NCBI RefSeq assembly: GCF_001667265.1
Contig: NZ_LZHW01000007.1
Coordinates: 82,645 to 146,644, forward strand
Direction: 5' to 3'
DNA: 64,000 bases
Source of the DNA: Mycobacterium sp. ACS4331
GTDB lineage: Bacteria; Actinomycetota; Actinomycetes; Mycobacteriales; Mycobacteriaceae
Part shown: in pieces, positions 16,995 through 25,612 of the stretch
Numbering within the stretch: the first letter of the stretch is position 1
Layout of the letters: the number at the start of each line of letters is the position of its first letter
Position numbers and translations under genes: made by a program
Notes under the pieces: model-generated
Database searches by the model: none
Told to the model about the DNA's origin: nothing
Seen by the model: only the letters and a program-made list of their open reading frames with translations

Positions 16995-17987
16995 TCAGCG
17001 GGCGTAGGAGTCCGCCATCTCCGCGAGTCCGTCGGCCAGGGTGACGAATGGGGTGTAGCCGAGTTCGCTTCGCGCGGCGGTGATGTCGTAGCTGCGGTCG
17101 CGACCCATGAACGTCGTGATCCAGTTCGTCAGCATCGGCGGTTCGGGCCGGCGCAGCAGGCGTGCCCCCGCGTCGAGGAGTGCGCCCAGGGGAGCCGCCA
17201 CCGCGAACGGCACACTGCGGGCTGCGCTCACGTCGACACCGCGGGTGGCCAGCAGGGGGGTGAAGAGATCGCGGGCCGGCATCGGCGTGCCGTCGGTGAC
17301 GTAGTACGCGCGACCGGGACGGCCACGGGTGAGTGCGAGTCGGACGGCCTCGGTGAGGTTGTCGACGTGGACGAAATCGACCGTGTGCCTGCCGTTGTCG
17401 ATCCAGCTGAACTGACCGGCTTCCACGGAGGCGACGAATTGGTCCAGGGTCGACATGCCCGCACCCCAGATGAACGGCGGCCGAAGGGCCACCGTCGTCA
17501 TCGTCGGTGTGACCGCGCTGAGCAGGGTGCGCTCGGTGGCGAGCTTGATGCGGCTGTAGGCGATATTGGGCCGACCTTCATCGGTGCGCTCGTCGATGAC
17601 CGGCGCGCGCTGGGTGCCGCTGGCCACGCTGGCGGCGCTGATCAGGACGAACCTTGTCACTCCAGATGAGGCGGCGATCCGGTGCAGGGCAACGCTGGGC
17701 TCGAGGTTGGCCCGGCGGAAGAGGTCGTCGGGACCCCAGAACGCCATGTAGGCAGCGCCATGCACGACGGCGTCGACCCCGTGCAGTGTCGACGTCCACT
17801 GCGGTGGCGGATCACCGTTGACCAGTTCCGACAGGTCGCCGAGAACTGGCTGCGCCCCGGCCCGGCTGACGAGGTCGGCGGCGCTGTCCGTGCGGGCGAG
17901 CGCCCGCACCTCGTGCCCCGCGCCGACCAGTCGCCTGATCAGGTGCTGCCCGACGAATCCACTGCCGCCCGTGACGAAAAGTCTCAT
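16995..17987 (-). CDS. NAD-dependent epimerase / 3-beta-HSD-like dehydrogenase
   Basis: 330 aa extended SDR. It begins MRLFVTGGSGFVGQHLIRRL (GxxGxxG). It has FVLISAASVAS (Ser), YSRIKLATE (YxxxK, with Tyr-Ser-Arg-Ile-Lys), LRPPFIWGAG, and VDFVHVDNLTEAV. These features fit the 3-beta-hydroxysteroid dehydrogenase/isomerase-like or nucleoside-diphosphate-sugar epimerase group; the steroid-type branch is favoured by LRPPFIWG. I prefer the internal ATG at 17987 because GGAG lies six bases upstream; ATG 17999 is also possible. Divergent from the marR gene with a shared operator, so probably its regulatory target. Confidence 0.78.
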   Translation of the reverse strand: MRLFVTGGSGFVGQHLIRRLVGAGHEVRALARTDSAADLVSRAGAQPVLGDLSELVNGDPPPQWTSTLHGVDAVVHGAAYMAFWGPDDLFRRANLEPSVALHRIAASSGVTRFVLISAASVASGTQRAPVIDERTDEGRPNIAYSRIKLATERTLLSAVTPTMTTVALRPPFIWGAGMSTLDQFVASVEAGQFSWIDNGRHTVDFVHVDNLTEAVRLALTRGRPGRAYYVTDGTPMPARDLFTPLLATRGVDVSAARSVPFAVAAPLGALLDAGARLLRRPEPPMLTNWITTFMGRDRSYDITAARSELGYTPFVTLADGLAEMADSYAR

Positions 17988-18005
17988 CTGCGTCTCCATT
18001 CATTC

Positions 18006-18058
18006 CATATCAAATCATTTGATGTCAAACTATATGGGTACTGATAGTATTTCGTCAA
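18006..18058. promoter_or_regulatory. Epimerase promoter with MarR-type operator
   Basis: Minus-strand TTGACG (18058-18053), an 18-base spacer and TATAGT (18034-18029) form a near-consensus promoter for the epimerase. Just downstream lies the perfect inverted repeat ATCAAAT-C-ATTTGAT (18009-18023), nested in an outer CATAT/ATATG pair (18006-18010, 18032-18036). It covers the expected transcription start, the right place for repression. Plus-strand TAGTAT (18045-18050) lies nine bases before the marR GTG, so one protein could control both directions. Confidence 0.68.
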
Positions 18059-18059
18059 C

Positions 18060-18530
18060 GTGAATGAGACGACGGGTGGACGCGCTGCGTCAGGTGCATC
18101 GGCGCAGCGCGCGGGGCGCCTCGCCGATGCGTTCGGACGCGCAGGAAAGTCGGTGGTGCGGGCCTTCGACGACCGCCTGGGGGAACATGGCGTCTCGACT
18201 CCGAGATCCAAACTGCTCGCCGAAGTGGCTCGGATGCAGCCGGTCCGGCTCGCGGATCTGGCCCGCGAGGTGGGAATCAGCCAGGGCACGGCGTCCACGC
18301 TGGTGGAGGCACTTGTTCGCGACGGACTGGTCGCCCGCGGTGTCGACGACAGCGACCGGCGCGCGATCCGCCTGACGACCACGCCCGCAGGGGAGACGCA
18401 GGCGCGAAACTGGCTCCGCGACTACGTCGTCGTCGCGGGGGAGATCTTCAGCTGCCTCACCACCGAGGAACAACGCGAGCTGACACGACTGCTCGATCGG
18501 ATCACCGAATCCCTGGACCCTCCGGCTTAG
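18060..18530 (+). CDS. MarR-family transcriptional regulator
   Basis: 156 aa. Winged helix-turn-helix: helix pair VRLADLAREVGISQGTASTLVEALVRDGLVARGV (two short recognisable pieces, residues ~60-95), wing with DDSDRRAIRLTTTPAGE, flanked by N- and C-terminal dimerisation helices. GTG start is placed nine bases after TAGTAT. MarR proteins are usually released from DNA by phenolic or other small aromatic ligands. It probably binds the ATCAAAT-C-ATTTGAT palindrome in the divergent gap, and a similar half-site pair precedes the mce operon at 18886-18898. Confidence 0.85.
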   Translation: MNETTGGRAASGASAQRAGRLADAFGRAGKSVVRAFDDRLGEHGVSTPRSKLLAEVARMQPVRLADLAREVGISQGTASTLVEALVRDGLVARGVDDSDRRAIRLTTTPAGETQARNWLRDYVVVAGEIFSCLTTEEQRELTRLLDRITESLDPPA

Positions 18531-18626
18531 CGTCAGTGCAGATTCGCCAGCTCAGGCGATGAGTGCGCGGTGGCGGTCCGGGGAGATTAAACCTCGCGGA
18601 ACGCCGCGCTCTCGCCGCGGTCGCCC

Positions 18627-18770
18627 TCACTGGCCCATGTGGGCGGCGCCGCCGATGTGCCAGAACTGGTCGTTGATCCACTCCGTCTCGTCGGGGCAGG
18701 AGAAATGCGGTGATCGACGCCAGGTCGGAGGGCTTCCCGACCCGGGTGGTGCGCGCGCGGCGACGACGAA
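18627..18770 (-). pseudogene. C-terminal remnant of a frameshifted short-chain dehydrogenase
   Basis: On the minus strand TTRVGKPSDLASITAFLL is followed, after a one-base shift in a CCCC run near 18693-18696, by PDETEWINDQFWHIGG and AAHMGQ-stop. Together these read as the end of an SDR (the GKPxDLA...FLLxDE...W..Q..HIGG pattern). Removing one C restores a single frame. Upstream of about 18770 no SDR similarity is recognisable and no start exists. The fragment sits between marR and the mce operon. Either a decayed gene or a gene broken by rearrangement; one sequencing error could explain the frameshift but not the missing N-terminus. Confidence 0.55.
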
Positions 18771-18865
18771 ATCGAGCCGCTCGGGAAGAGATCACTCGAT
18801 GGACGCCGGCCTACCGCCGGCCGCGGTGCAAGGCACGGTCGGTGGGCGGCGCGCGGCCGATCCAC

Positions 18866-18922
18866 GTCAAAATATCGATATTTAGATCAAATGTTGATTT
18901 TTGCTCATGGTGTCGATAACAA
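18866..18922 (+). promoter_or_regulatory. AT-rich promoter/operator region of the mce operon
   Basis: An AT-rich patch in GC-rich surroundings holds the perfect 14-base palindrome AAATATCGATATTT (18870-18883), the inverted repeat ATCAA-ATG-TTGAT (18886-18898), a -35 TTGATT (18894-18899) and, 17 bases on, a -10 TAACAA (18917-18922). The second repeat overlaps the -35. Its ATCAAAT arm matches the operator next to marR. This would start a long leader (~80 bases) before the first permease gene. Confidence 0.5.
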
Positions 18923-18940
18923 TAAGCCGGCCCGGTGAGG

Positions 18941-18954
18941 CTCGACACGTTCTA
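18941..18954. promoter_or_regulatory. Degenerate KstR-like site in the mce leader
   Basis: CTCGACACGTTCTA keeps the right half (GTTCTA) of the KstR-type 14-mer but loses the first T and has GAC for AAC on the left. It is weak compared with the site at 48316-48329 and may not function. Confidence 0.2.
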
Positions 18955-19008
18955 GCGCCTCACTGAGCCTTCGGGCACGTGGTCCGAGCGGCTGGAAGGA
19001 GGTCTGGA

Positions 19009-19815
19009 ATGAACATGGAGGGCGCTGTGCAACGGGCTTCCAGGTTCGGATGGTCATCCGGAGCAGCACTCAAACCCCTTCGTGGGATCGGCGGGTTCTC
19101 CGCCATGGCCCTCGACACGTTTGTGGCGATGTTTCGACGGCCGTTCGCCTGGCGGGAGCTGCTCACCCAGACCTGGTTCGTCGCGAGGGTCTCGATGCTT
19201 CCCACGCTCATGCTGGCGATCCCGTTCGTGGTGCTGACGGTTTTCACCATCAACGTCCTGCTGTTGGAACTCGGGGCCGCGGACTACTCGGGCAGCGGTG
19301 CCGCCCTCGGCGCAGTGAACCAGATCGGACCGTTCGTGACGGTTCTGGTGGTCGCGGGCGCAGGGGCCGCGGCGATGTGTGCGGACCTGGGGGCCCGCAC
19401 CATTCGCGAAGAGTTGGACGCGTTGCGTGTGATGGGGGTCGATCCGATTCAGTCGCTGATCGTGCCGAGGGTTCTCGCCGCCACGATCGTCGCCTTTCTG
19501 CTGTCCGCACTGGTGACACTCACCGGGCTGGTCGGAGCGTTCTTCTTCTCCGTGTTCTTTCAACACGTCACCCCGGGCGCGTTCGTCGCCAGCATGACGT
19601 TCATCACGGGTGTGGGAGACGTCGTGGTCTCGATCGTGAAGGCCGTCCTGTTCGGATTGACCGCCGGTCTCGTCGCCTGCTACCAGGGAACCTCGGTTGC
19701 GGGTGGGCCCGCGGGCGTGGGTCGAGCAGTGAACGAGACAGTGGTGTTCTCGTTCGTGATCCTGTTCATCATCAACCTTGTCGTCACGGCAATTGGATTC
19801 AAGGTCACGCTATGA
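19009..19815 (+). CDS. yrbEA: Mce ABC transporter permease YrbEA
   Basis: 268 aa, MlaE/YrbE permease family with about five to six membrane helices. The conserved loop ELDALRVMGVDPIQSLIVPRVLAA (EExxAL...P) contacts the MceG ATPase; QGTSVAGGPAGVGRAVNETVV is the usual C-terminal motif. AAGGAGG (18996-19002) six bases before ATG 19009 decides the start over an upstream GTG-frame extension. It forms a heterodimer with YrbEB in the inner membrane and moves lipids or sterols delivered by Mce proteins. First gene of an eight-gene operon; the ATPase gene is elsewhere. Confidence 0.93.
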   Translation: MNMEGAVQRASRFGWSSGAALKPLRGIGGFSAMALDTFVAMFRRPFAWRELLTQTWFVARVSMLPTLMLAIPFVVLTVFTINVLLLELGAADYSGSGAALGAVNQIGPFVTVLVVAGAGAAAMCADLGARTIREELDALRVMGVDPIQSLIVPRVLAATIVAFLLSALVTLTGLVGAFFFSVFFQHVTPGAFVASMTFITGVGDVVVSIVKAVLFGLTAGLVACYQGTSVAGGPAGVGRAVNETVVFSFVILFIINLVVTAIGFKVTL

Positions 19816-20678
19816 CGTCAGGGACAACGGAATTCCTTCTGCACCAGCGGTTTCCGCGGGCATTGGCAAGACTGGACGGTCTGCGACAGGGCCTGCGTGC
19901 AGTCGGGGACCAGACGAGGTTCTTCGGTCAGACGCTGCAGGCCACGATCGACATGCTTGTGCACTATCGTGCCGAGCTTCTTCGGCAGATCGCCGCGATG
20001 ACCTTCGGCACCGGTGCATTGGCGATGGTAGGCGGAACCGTCGCGGTGGTGTCGTTCCTCGAACTGTCGAACGGCGCAATCGTTGCGGCGCAGGGATACA
20101 ACCAGCTGTCCCAGGTCGGTGTGGAGGCACTCACCGGATTCGCCTCCGCCTATCTCAACGTTCGTCTCATCACGCCCGTGGTGGCCGCGATCGCCTTGGC
20201 CGCCACCATCGGCGCAGGCGCCACGGCCCAGCTGGGTGCAATGCGCATCAGTGAGGAGATCGACGCCTTGGAGGTGATCGGCATCCGCCCCATCGCCTAT
20301 CTGGCGGCCACGCGGGTGGCTGCGGGCGTCATCGTCGTGATTCCCCTTTATTGCGTTGCGCTGTTGATGGCGTTCTGGGCCGCCAGGTTCGGTACAACCG
20401 TCTTCTACGGGCAGTCGAGCGGCGTCTATGACCACTACTTCAACACGTTCCTCATCCCGAGCGACATGCTGAACTCCTTCATGATCACGATCGCGCAGTC
20501 GGTGGTGATCATGCTGGTGCACACCTACTACGGGTTCAACGCGAGTGGGGGACCCGCCGGTGTCGGCGAGGCCGTCGGGCGGGCCACGCGCACCTCACTG
20601 ATCGCATCGGCCTTCTTCGTCCTGTTCGCGACGCTGGCGCTGTATGGCCAGACCGGCAACTTCAACCTGTCGGGATAG
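19812..20678 (+). CDS. yrbEB: Mce ABC transporter permease YrbEB
   Basis: 288 aa, second YrbE permease. Same loop as its partner: GAMRISEEIDALEVIGIRPIAYLAATRV, and YGFNASGGPAGVGEAVGRATR near the C-terminus. ATG overlaps the yrbEA stop (ATGA). The start is inferred from that overlap and from the family N-terminus; the open frame itself extends far upstream antisense-free but without similarity. Confidence 0.93.
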   Translation: MTSGTTEFLLHQRFPRALARLDGLRQGLRAVGDQTRFFGQTLQATIDMLVHYRAELLRQIAAMTFGTGALAMVGGTVAVVSFLELSNGAIVAAQGYNQLSQVGVEALTGFASAYLNVRLITPVVAAIALAATIGAGATAQLGAMRISEEIDALEVIGIRPIAYLAATRVAAGVIVVIPLYCVALLMAFWAARFGTTVFYGQSSGVYDHYFNTFLIPSDMLNSFMITIAQSVVIMLVHTYYGFNASGGPAGVGEAVGRATRTSLIASAFFVLFATLALYGQTGNFNLSG

Positions 20679-20682
20679 CGTG

Positions 20683-21999
20683 ATGCGGCATCATCGTGTT
20701 TCGTCCGAATGGCTGGCACTGCTGCTGGCGTTCCTCATCGTCGGCTTTGTCGCACTGAGTCTCGGAGCATTCAACGGGTCCTTCAGTCGGGGACTTCGGG
20801 TGCTGCTGACCGCCGACCGCACCGGTCTGGTGCTCGAACCCTACGCAAAGGTGAAGATGCGGGGGGTTCAGGTGGGTCGGGTGCTCACTGTGGGCGGTGG
20901 CACCAACCAGGCCCGGATCGAGCTGGAGATCGACCCTCGCCAAATCGACCGTATTCCAAGCAATGTGGACGCGCGGATCAACGCCACCTCCCTTTTCGGC
21001 GCCAAGTATGTCGAGCTGATCTATCCGAGCGAGCCCAGCGCAGAGCATCTCTCTGCCGGCGCGGTCCTGAAGTCCCAGAACGTCACCGTCGAGGTCAACA
21101 CCGTGTTCCAGCATCTCGTTGACCTCATCAAGCAGATCGAGCCGTCGAAGCTGAACGCCGTGCTGTCCGCGGTGGCCCAAGGAGTGCGGGGGCAGGGCCA
21201 ACAGATGGGTGAAGCCGTGATCGACGCCAATGAGGTTCTCATGGAGCTCAATTCGCGTTCCGAGACCATTCGCGAGAACTGGCGAACGCTGGAGGGCGTC
21301 GCCGACACCTACAGCGCGGCAGCGCAGAACATCCTCACGATCCTCGACGCCGCCAGCACCACCAGTGCGACCGTCACCGATCAACAGACCCGACTGGATG
21401 CGCTGTTGCTGGCCACTGCGGGAATGGCCCAGGCCGGAATCGACCTCATCGCCCCCAACAAGGACAACCTCGTGACGGCCATCAATGTCCTGGAGCCCAC
21501 CACGGATCTGCTGATGACGTACAACCCGTCACTGACCTGCCTGCTGGTGGGTGCGAAGAAGACACTGGATTCGGGGCATGCCGACTACACGGGCGGGGCC
21601 GACGGCAAGTCGCTCATCATGGATTCCGCGCTGCTGCTGGGCGATGACCCATACCGCTACCCGGACAACCTGCCCGTCGTCGCGGCCAAAGGCGGACCGG
21701 GAGGCAAGCCCGGCTGCGGGTCACTGCCGGACGTCGCAGACAACTGGCCGGTGCGTGCGCTCATCGCCAACACCGGTTTCGGCACCGGTCTGGATTATCG
21801 GCCGAACCCCGGCATCGGGTTCCCAGGCTGGGCCAACTACTTCCCAGTCACCCGTGGTGTGCCGGAGCCGCCGAGCGTCCGTGAGCTGGGAGGGCCGGCA
21901 CCTGGTCCGATCCCGTACCCCGGTGCGCCGCCCTACGGTGCCCCTCAATACGCGCCGGACGGCACGCCGCTGTATCCCGGGGTTTTCCCCAAGCCCTGA
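20683..21999 (+). CDS. mceA: Mce family protein MceA
   Basis: 438 aa. One N-terminal membrane anchor (residues ~10-32), then the MCE domain (residues ~40-120: TADRTGLVLEPYAKVKMRGVQVGRV) and a long helical region, ending in a Pro/Gly-rich tail (PGAPPYGAPQYAP). Six Mce proteins assemble into a hydrophobic tunnel across the periplasm that carries lipid substrates to the YrbE permeases. GTG at 20680 is an alternative start one codon earlier. Four bases separate it from the yrbEB stop. Confidence 0.9.
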   Translation: MRHHRVSSEWLALLLAFLIVGFVALSLGAFNGSFSRGLRVLLTADRTGLVLEPYAKVKMRGVQVGRVLTVGGGTNQARIELEIDPRQIDRIPSNVDARINATSLFGAKYVELIYPSEPSAEHLSAGAVLKSQNVTVEVNTVFQHLVDLIKQIEPSKLNAVLSAVAQGVRGQGQQMGEAVIDANEVLMELNSRSETIRENWRTLEGVADTYSAAAQNILTILDAASTTSATVTDQQTRLDALLLATAGMAQAGIDLIAPNKDNLVTAINVLEPTTDLLMTYNPSLTCLLVGAKKTLDSGHADYTGGADGKSLIMDSALLLGDDPYRYPDNLPVVAAKGGPGGKPGCGSLPDVADNWPVRALIANTGFGTGLDYRPNPGIGFPGWANYFPVTRGVPEPPSVRELGGPAPGPIPYPGAPPYGAPQYAPDGTPLYPGVFPKP

Positions 22000-22053
22000 G
22001 GGCTCACCAGAACAGAAACTGCATCGTCTGTGTCCATGAGGAGGTGAATTACG

Positions 22054-23082
22054 TTGCGGCTCAGAATATCTGGGATCGTGTGGCGCCTGTCGATCTTTGT
22101 GCTGGTATGCCTGCTGGGCATGTTCGGCCTGGTCTCGATCTTCGCTGAGCTCAGGTTCCAACCCGAGCGGAGCTATCGAGCGATGTTCGCATCGGTCAGC
22201 GGACTCGAACCGGGAAACTTCGTGCGGATCGCCGGTGTGGAGGTCGGAAAGGTCGAGTCCGTCAGGGTTCAGTCCGACGCCACGGTGCTGGTCGAGTTCA
22301 CCGCCGACGACAGCGTCGTCCTCACCGAGGCGACACGGGCGATCGTCCGATACAACGACCTGATCGGTGGCCGCTATCTCGAACTCGCCGAAGGGCCTGG
22401 GAAGCCGGTCAAGTTGGTGTCGGGAGCCACGATCTCTCTGGAGAACACCTCGCCCGCCCTTGATCTGGATGCCCTGATCGGCGGATTCCGGCCGCTGTTT
22501 CGTGCATTGGACCCCGAGCAGGTCAATGCCCTCAGCGGCCAGCTCATCCGAACTTTCCAGGGAGAGGGCCCCACGATCAACTCCATCCTGGCCCAGACCG
22601 CAGCGCTGACCTCCACGCTGGCCGACCGGGACAGGCTCATCGGTGAGGTCGTGACCAATCTGAGCACCGTGCTCGGGTCTCTCGGGGAGCACAGCGAGGA
22701 GTTTGCCGAGGCAGTCGAATCGATGTCGGAGCTTGTTCACGGCCTCGCCGCCCGAAACGAGGACCTCGGCAACAGCGTGGCCTATGGCAACGAGGCCGCT
22801 GCCTCGGTCGCCGCTCTGCTGGTCCAGGCCCGACCGTCGCTGCAGAAGGTTGTCCGTGAAACCGAGCGAACTGCCGAGATCGTCGTGGCGGACCACGAAT
22901 ACGTGGACCGTCTGCTCGCGACGCTCCCCGAGTCGTACCGCGTCCTCGGCCGACAGGGCCTCAACGGAGACTTCTTCTCCTTCTACCTGTGCGATCTCAT
23001 CCTGAAGGTCAATGGGAAGTCCGGCCAGCCGGTCTACGTCAAGGTCGCAGGGCAGCCGACTGGCAGGTGCACACCCCGATGA
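22054..23082 (+). CDS. mceB: Mce family protein MceB
   Basis: 342 aa. N-terminal anchor (residues ~8-30), MCE domain (~36-115: YRAMFASVSGLEPGNFVRIAGVEVGKV), helical body, and a C-terminal LNGDFFSFYLCDLILKVNG block typical of MceB. The start is a TTG at 22054. GAGGAGGTGA (22038-22047) lies six bases upstream, and no ATG or GTG fits the frame. A 54-base gap separates it from mceA, the only sizeable gap in the operon, so a strong ribosome site replaces coupling here. Confidence 0.9.
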   Translation: MRLRISGIVWRLSIFVLVCLLGMFGLVSIFAELRFQPERSYRAMFASVSGLEPGNFVRIAGVEVGKVESVRVQSDATVLVEFTADDSVVLTEATRAIVRYNDLIGGRYLELAEGPGKPVKLVSGATISLENTSPALDLDALIGGFRPLFRALDPEQVNALSGQLIRTFQGEGPTINSILAQTAALTSTLADRDRLIGEVVTNLSTVLGSLGEHSEEFAEAVESMSELVHGLAARNEDLGNSVAYGNEAAASVAALLVQARPSLQKVVRETERTAEIVVADHEYVDRLLATLPESYRVLGRQGLNGDFFSFYLCDLILKVNGKSGQPVYVKVAGQPTGRCTPR

Positions 23083-24329
23083 AACCATTTCACGAACGGA
23101 ACCTGGCCCTCCTGGGTGCCATCACCGTGGTCGGTGTGGGCCTCCTGACAGTCGGGGCGTACAACTACGACAGGCTTCCGATCTTCTCGGACACCACGAC
23201 GTATGCCGCCTACTTCGAGGAGCTGGGCGGTCTCACGACCGGTGCACCGGTGCAGGTGTCGGGTGCCAAGGTCGGTGTCGTGGAGAGCATCGACCTCGAG
23301 CCGGACGGAGTCCTGGTGCGATTCGGTGTCGCTGACGACATCCACCTCGGTGATCGCTCAGAGGCGTCGATCAAGACGAAAAGCCTCCTGGGAAACAAGG
23401 TTCTCGAAGTCAGTCCGCGAGGCGACGGATCACTCACGGCCCCCATCCCGATGGATAGGACGGTGTCGCCGTATCAGCTGCCGGACGCCATCGGTGACCT
23501 GACCGCCACGGTCAGCGGACTCGACACCACTCAGCTGTCGACAGCGCTGCAGACCCTGACGGAGACGCTCGACGACACACCAGAGCATCTGAAGGTGGCG
23601 GTGGCCGGCGTCAGCCGTCTGTCGACCGTGATCAGCGAACGGGATGCGCAGCTCCGTAACCTCCTGCAGAACGCACGCAGGGCCACCGTGGTGCTGGGCG
23701 AGCGCACCGGGCAGGTGGTGGGCCTCATCCGTGACACCAACGAGCTCCTCGCGCAGCTGCGAACCCAGAGCGCCGCTCTGGACGAGATCTCCACGAACAT
23801 CACGGCACTGGTCAATGAGATCAAGGGGGTGATCGCCGACAACCGCGAGAACCTGAAGCCGACGCTGGAGAAGCTCAGTGCGGTGCTGACGATCATCGAG
23901 AACCGGAAAGACGAGGTGCAGAAATCGATTCGCGGTTTCGCGACCTACGCCATGGCGCTGGGTGAGTCGTTGGGATCGGGCCCCTTCTTCAAGGCCTACC
24001 TCTCGAATCTCCTTCCTGGACAGTTCGTTCAACCGTTCATCGACGCCGCCTTCTCAGACCTGGGCCTGGACCCCAATGTGCTGTTGCCCTCCGAACGCAA
24101 CGACCCACAGGTCGGTGCGCCCGCGAGCCCGGCCCTGCCGATTCCCTATCCCCGAACCGGACAGGGGGGTGAACCGCATATGACGCTGCCCGATGCCATC
24201 ACCGGAAATCCAGACGATCCCCGGTACCCCTACCGCGAACCCATCCCTGCTCCGCCTCCCGGCGGGCCGCCGCCGGGACCCCCAGCACCCCCGACACCCG
24301 ACGCATCGCCTGATGAGGATGGACAGTGA
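23079..24329 (+). CDS. mceC: Mce family protein MceC
   Basis: 416 aa. Membrane anchor (residues ~10-30), MCE domain (~37-115: YAAYFEELGGLTTGAPVQVSGAKVG), coiled helical segments, and a strongly Pro-rich tail (PPPGGPPPGPPAPP) usual for MceC. ATG 23079 overlaps the mceB stop (ATGA), which selects it over the longer open frame. The Pro-rich end probably lies outside the tunnel. Confidence 0.9.
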   Translation: MKPFHERNLALLGAITVVGVGLLTVGAYNYDRLPIFSDTTTYAAYFEELGGLTTGAPVQVSGAKVGVVESIDLEPDGVLVRFGVADDIHLGDRSEASIKTKSLLGNKVLEVSPRGDGSLTAPIPMDRTVSPYQLPDAIGDLTATVSGLDTTQLSTALQTLTETLDDTPEHLKVAVAGVSRLSTVISERDAQLRNLLQNARRATVVLGERTGQVVGLIRDTNELLAQLRTQSAALDEISTNITALVNEIKGVIADNRENLKPTLEKLSAVLTIIENRKDEVQKSIRGFATYAMALGESLGSGPFFKAYLSNLLPGQFVQPFIDAAFSDLGLDPNVLLPSERNDPQVGAPASPALPIPYPRTGQGGEPHMTLPDAITGNPDDPRYPYREPIPAPPPGGPPPGPPAPPTPDASPDEDGQ

Positions 24330-25612
24330 TCAGCCGCAGAACCGGCCAGCGACTTCTCGCTCTGCTGCTGGCCGTCCTCGCCGTCGGCGGAGGCTACGTC
24401 GCGGTGCGTGAACTGCGCCAGCAGAACCGGACCAACGTCGTCGCCTATTTCGAGAACAGCAACGGCATCTACGTCGGCGACGACGTGCGGATCCGCGGGG
24501 TGACCGTCGGGCGGATCGAGGCCATCGAACCGCAGCCCACGCAGGTCAAAGTCTCCTTCTGGGTCGACAGCGCACACCCGGTGCCCGCCGACGCCAAAGC
24601 GGTCATTCTGTCGCCCACGCTGGTGGCGGCGCGAGCCGTCCAGCTGACGCCGCCGTATCGATCCGGGCCCGTCATGGTCGACCACGCCGTGATCGACCGT
24701 GACCGAACCGTGGTCCCGCTGGAGTGGGACGATTTCCGGACCCAGCTTGAACGGCTGACCGAGACGCTGCAGCCCACAGAGCCAAGCGGGGTCAGCACCC
24801 TCGGCGGCTTCGTCAGCACGGCCGCCGACAATCTGCGGGGACAGGGCCCGGCCATCCGGGATGCCGTCGTGAAACTGTCCCAGGTGGTCTCTGCGCTCGG
24901 CGACCACAGCGACGACATCTTCACCAGCGTGAAGAACCTGTCGCTGCTTGTGACGGCACTGCAGGACAGTACCGACCTGATCCGGCAGCTCAACGGAAAC
25001 CTGTCTGCGGTCACGGGCCAACTGGCTAACGATCCGGACGAAGTCGCCCACGTCATCAGGGTGCTCGACGAATCGTCAAGTGAGGTCGCTGCGTTCGTCC
25101 GCGACAACCGGGAAGCCTTGGGCACCACCACGGAACGACTCTCCGCGGTGTCCTCCACGCTGGTCGACAGCCTCGATGACCTCAAGCAGCTGCTCCACAT
25201 CGCACCGACCACGCTGGGCAACTTCATCAACTCCTACAATCCGGCCCAAGCGACCCTCACGGGAGCTCTGGCGGTCAACAACTTCGCGAATCCGATCAAC
25301 TTTCTGTGCGGCGCCGTCCAAGCGGCATCACGGATGAATGCGGAGCAGTCCGCGAAACTCTGTGTGCAGTACCTGGCTCCGATCGTGAAGAACCGGCAGT
25401 ACAACTTCCCGCCGCTGGGGATGAATCCGGTCGTGGGGACGCGGGCGCGGCCCAATGAGATCACCTACAGCGAGGACTGGATGAGACCAGACTACGTTCC
25501 GCCGCAGGTGGAGTGGCCGCCTCTGCCAGCCGAGGAGCCGCGGCCGACCCAGCAGACCGACCCATCCGTCGGGCTCGCGGGGATGATGGTGCCCTCCGGA
25601 GGTGGCTCATGA
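24326..25612 (+). CDS. mceD: Mce family protein MceD
   Basis: 428 aa. Anchor (residues ~8-28), MCE domain (~38-115: AYFENSNGIYVGDDVRIRGVTVGRI), helical body with DSTDLIRQLNGNLSAVTGQL, and the MceD-typical FINSYNPAQATLTGALAVNNF. GTG start overlaps the mceC stop (GTGA). Confidence 0.9.
   Translation: MISRRTGQRLLALLLAVLAVGGGYVAVRELRQQNRTNVVAYFENSNGIYVGDDVRIRGVTVGRIEAIEPQPTQVKVSFWVDSAHPVPADAKAVILSPTLVAARAVQLTPPYRSGPVMVDHAVIDRDRTVVPLEWDDFRTQLERLTETLQPTEPSGVSTLGGFVSTAADNLRGQGPAIRDAVVKLSQVVSALGDHSDDIFTSVKNLSLLVTALQDSTDLIRQLNGNLSAVTGQLANDPDEVAHVIRVLDESSSEVAAFVRDNREALGTTTERLSAVSSTLVDSLDDLKQLLHIAPTTLGNFINSYNPAQATLTGALAVNNFANPINFLCGAVQAASRMNAEQSAKLCVQYLAPIVKNRQYNFPPLGMNPVVGTRARPNEITYSEDWMRPDYVPPQVEWPPLPAEEPRPTQQTDPSVGLAGMMVPSGGGS

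Noticed and set aside
18531..18626. Short open frames downstream of marR.
   Set aside because: No start signal, no similarity; the only meaningful content near here is the SDR remnant on the other strand.
19050..19811. Extension of the yrbEB frame upstream through yrbEA.
   Set aside because: It is the shifted frame of yrbEA; the ATGA junction at 19812 gives the family N-terminus.
22054..23082. An ATG or GTG start for mceB.
   Set aside because: Nearby ATG and GTG codons are out of frame; only the TTG at 22054 lies in frame behind the strong GAGGAGGTGA.
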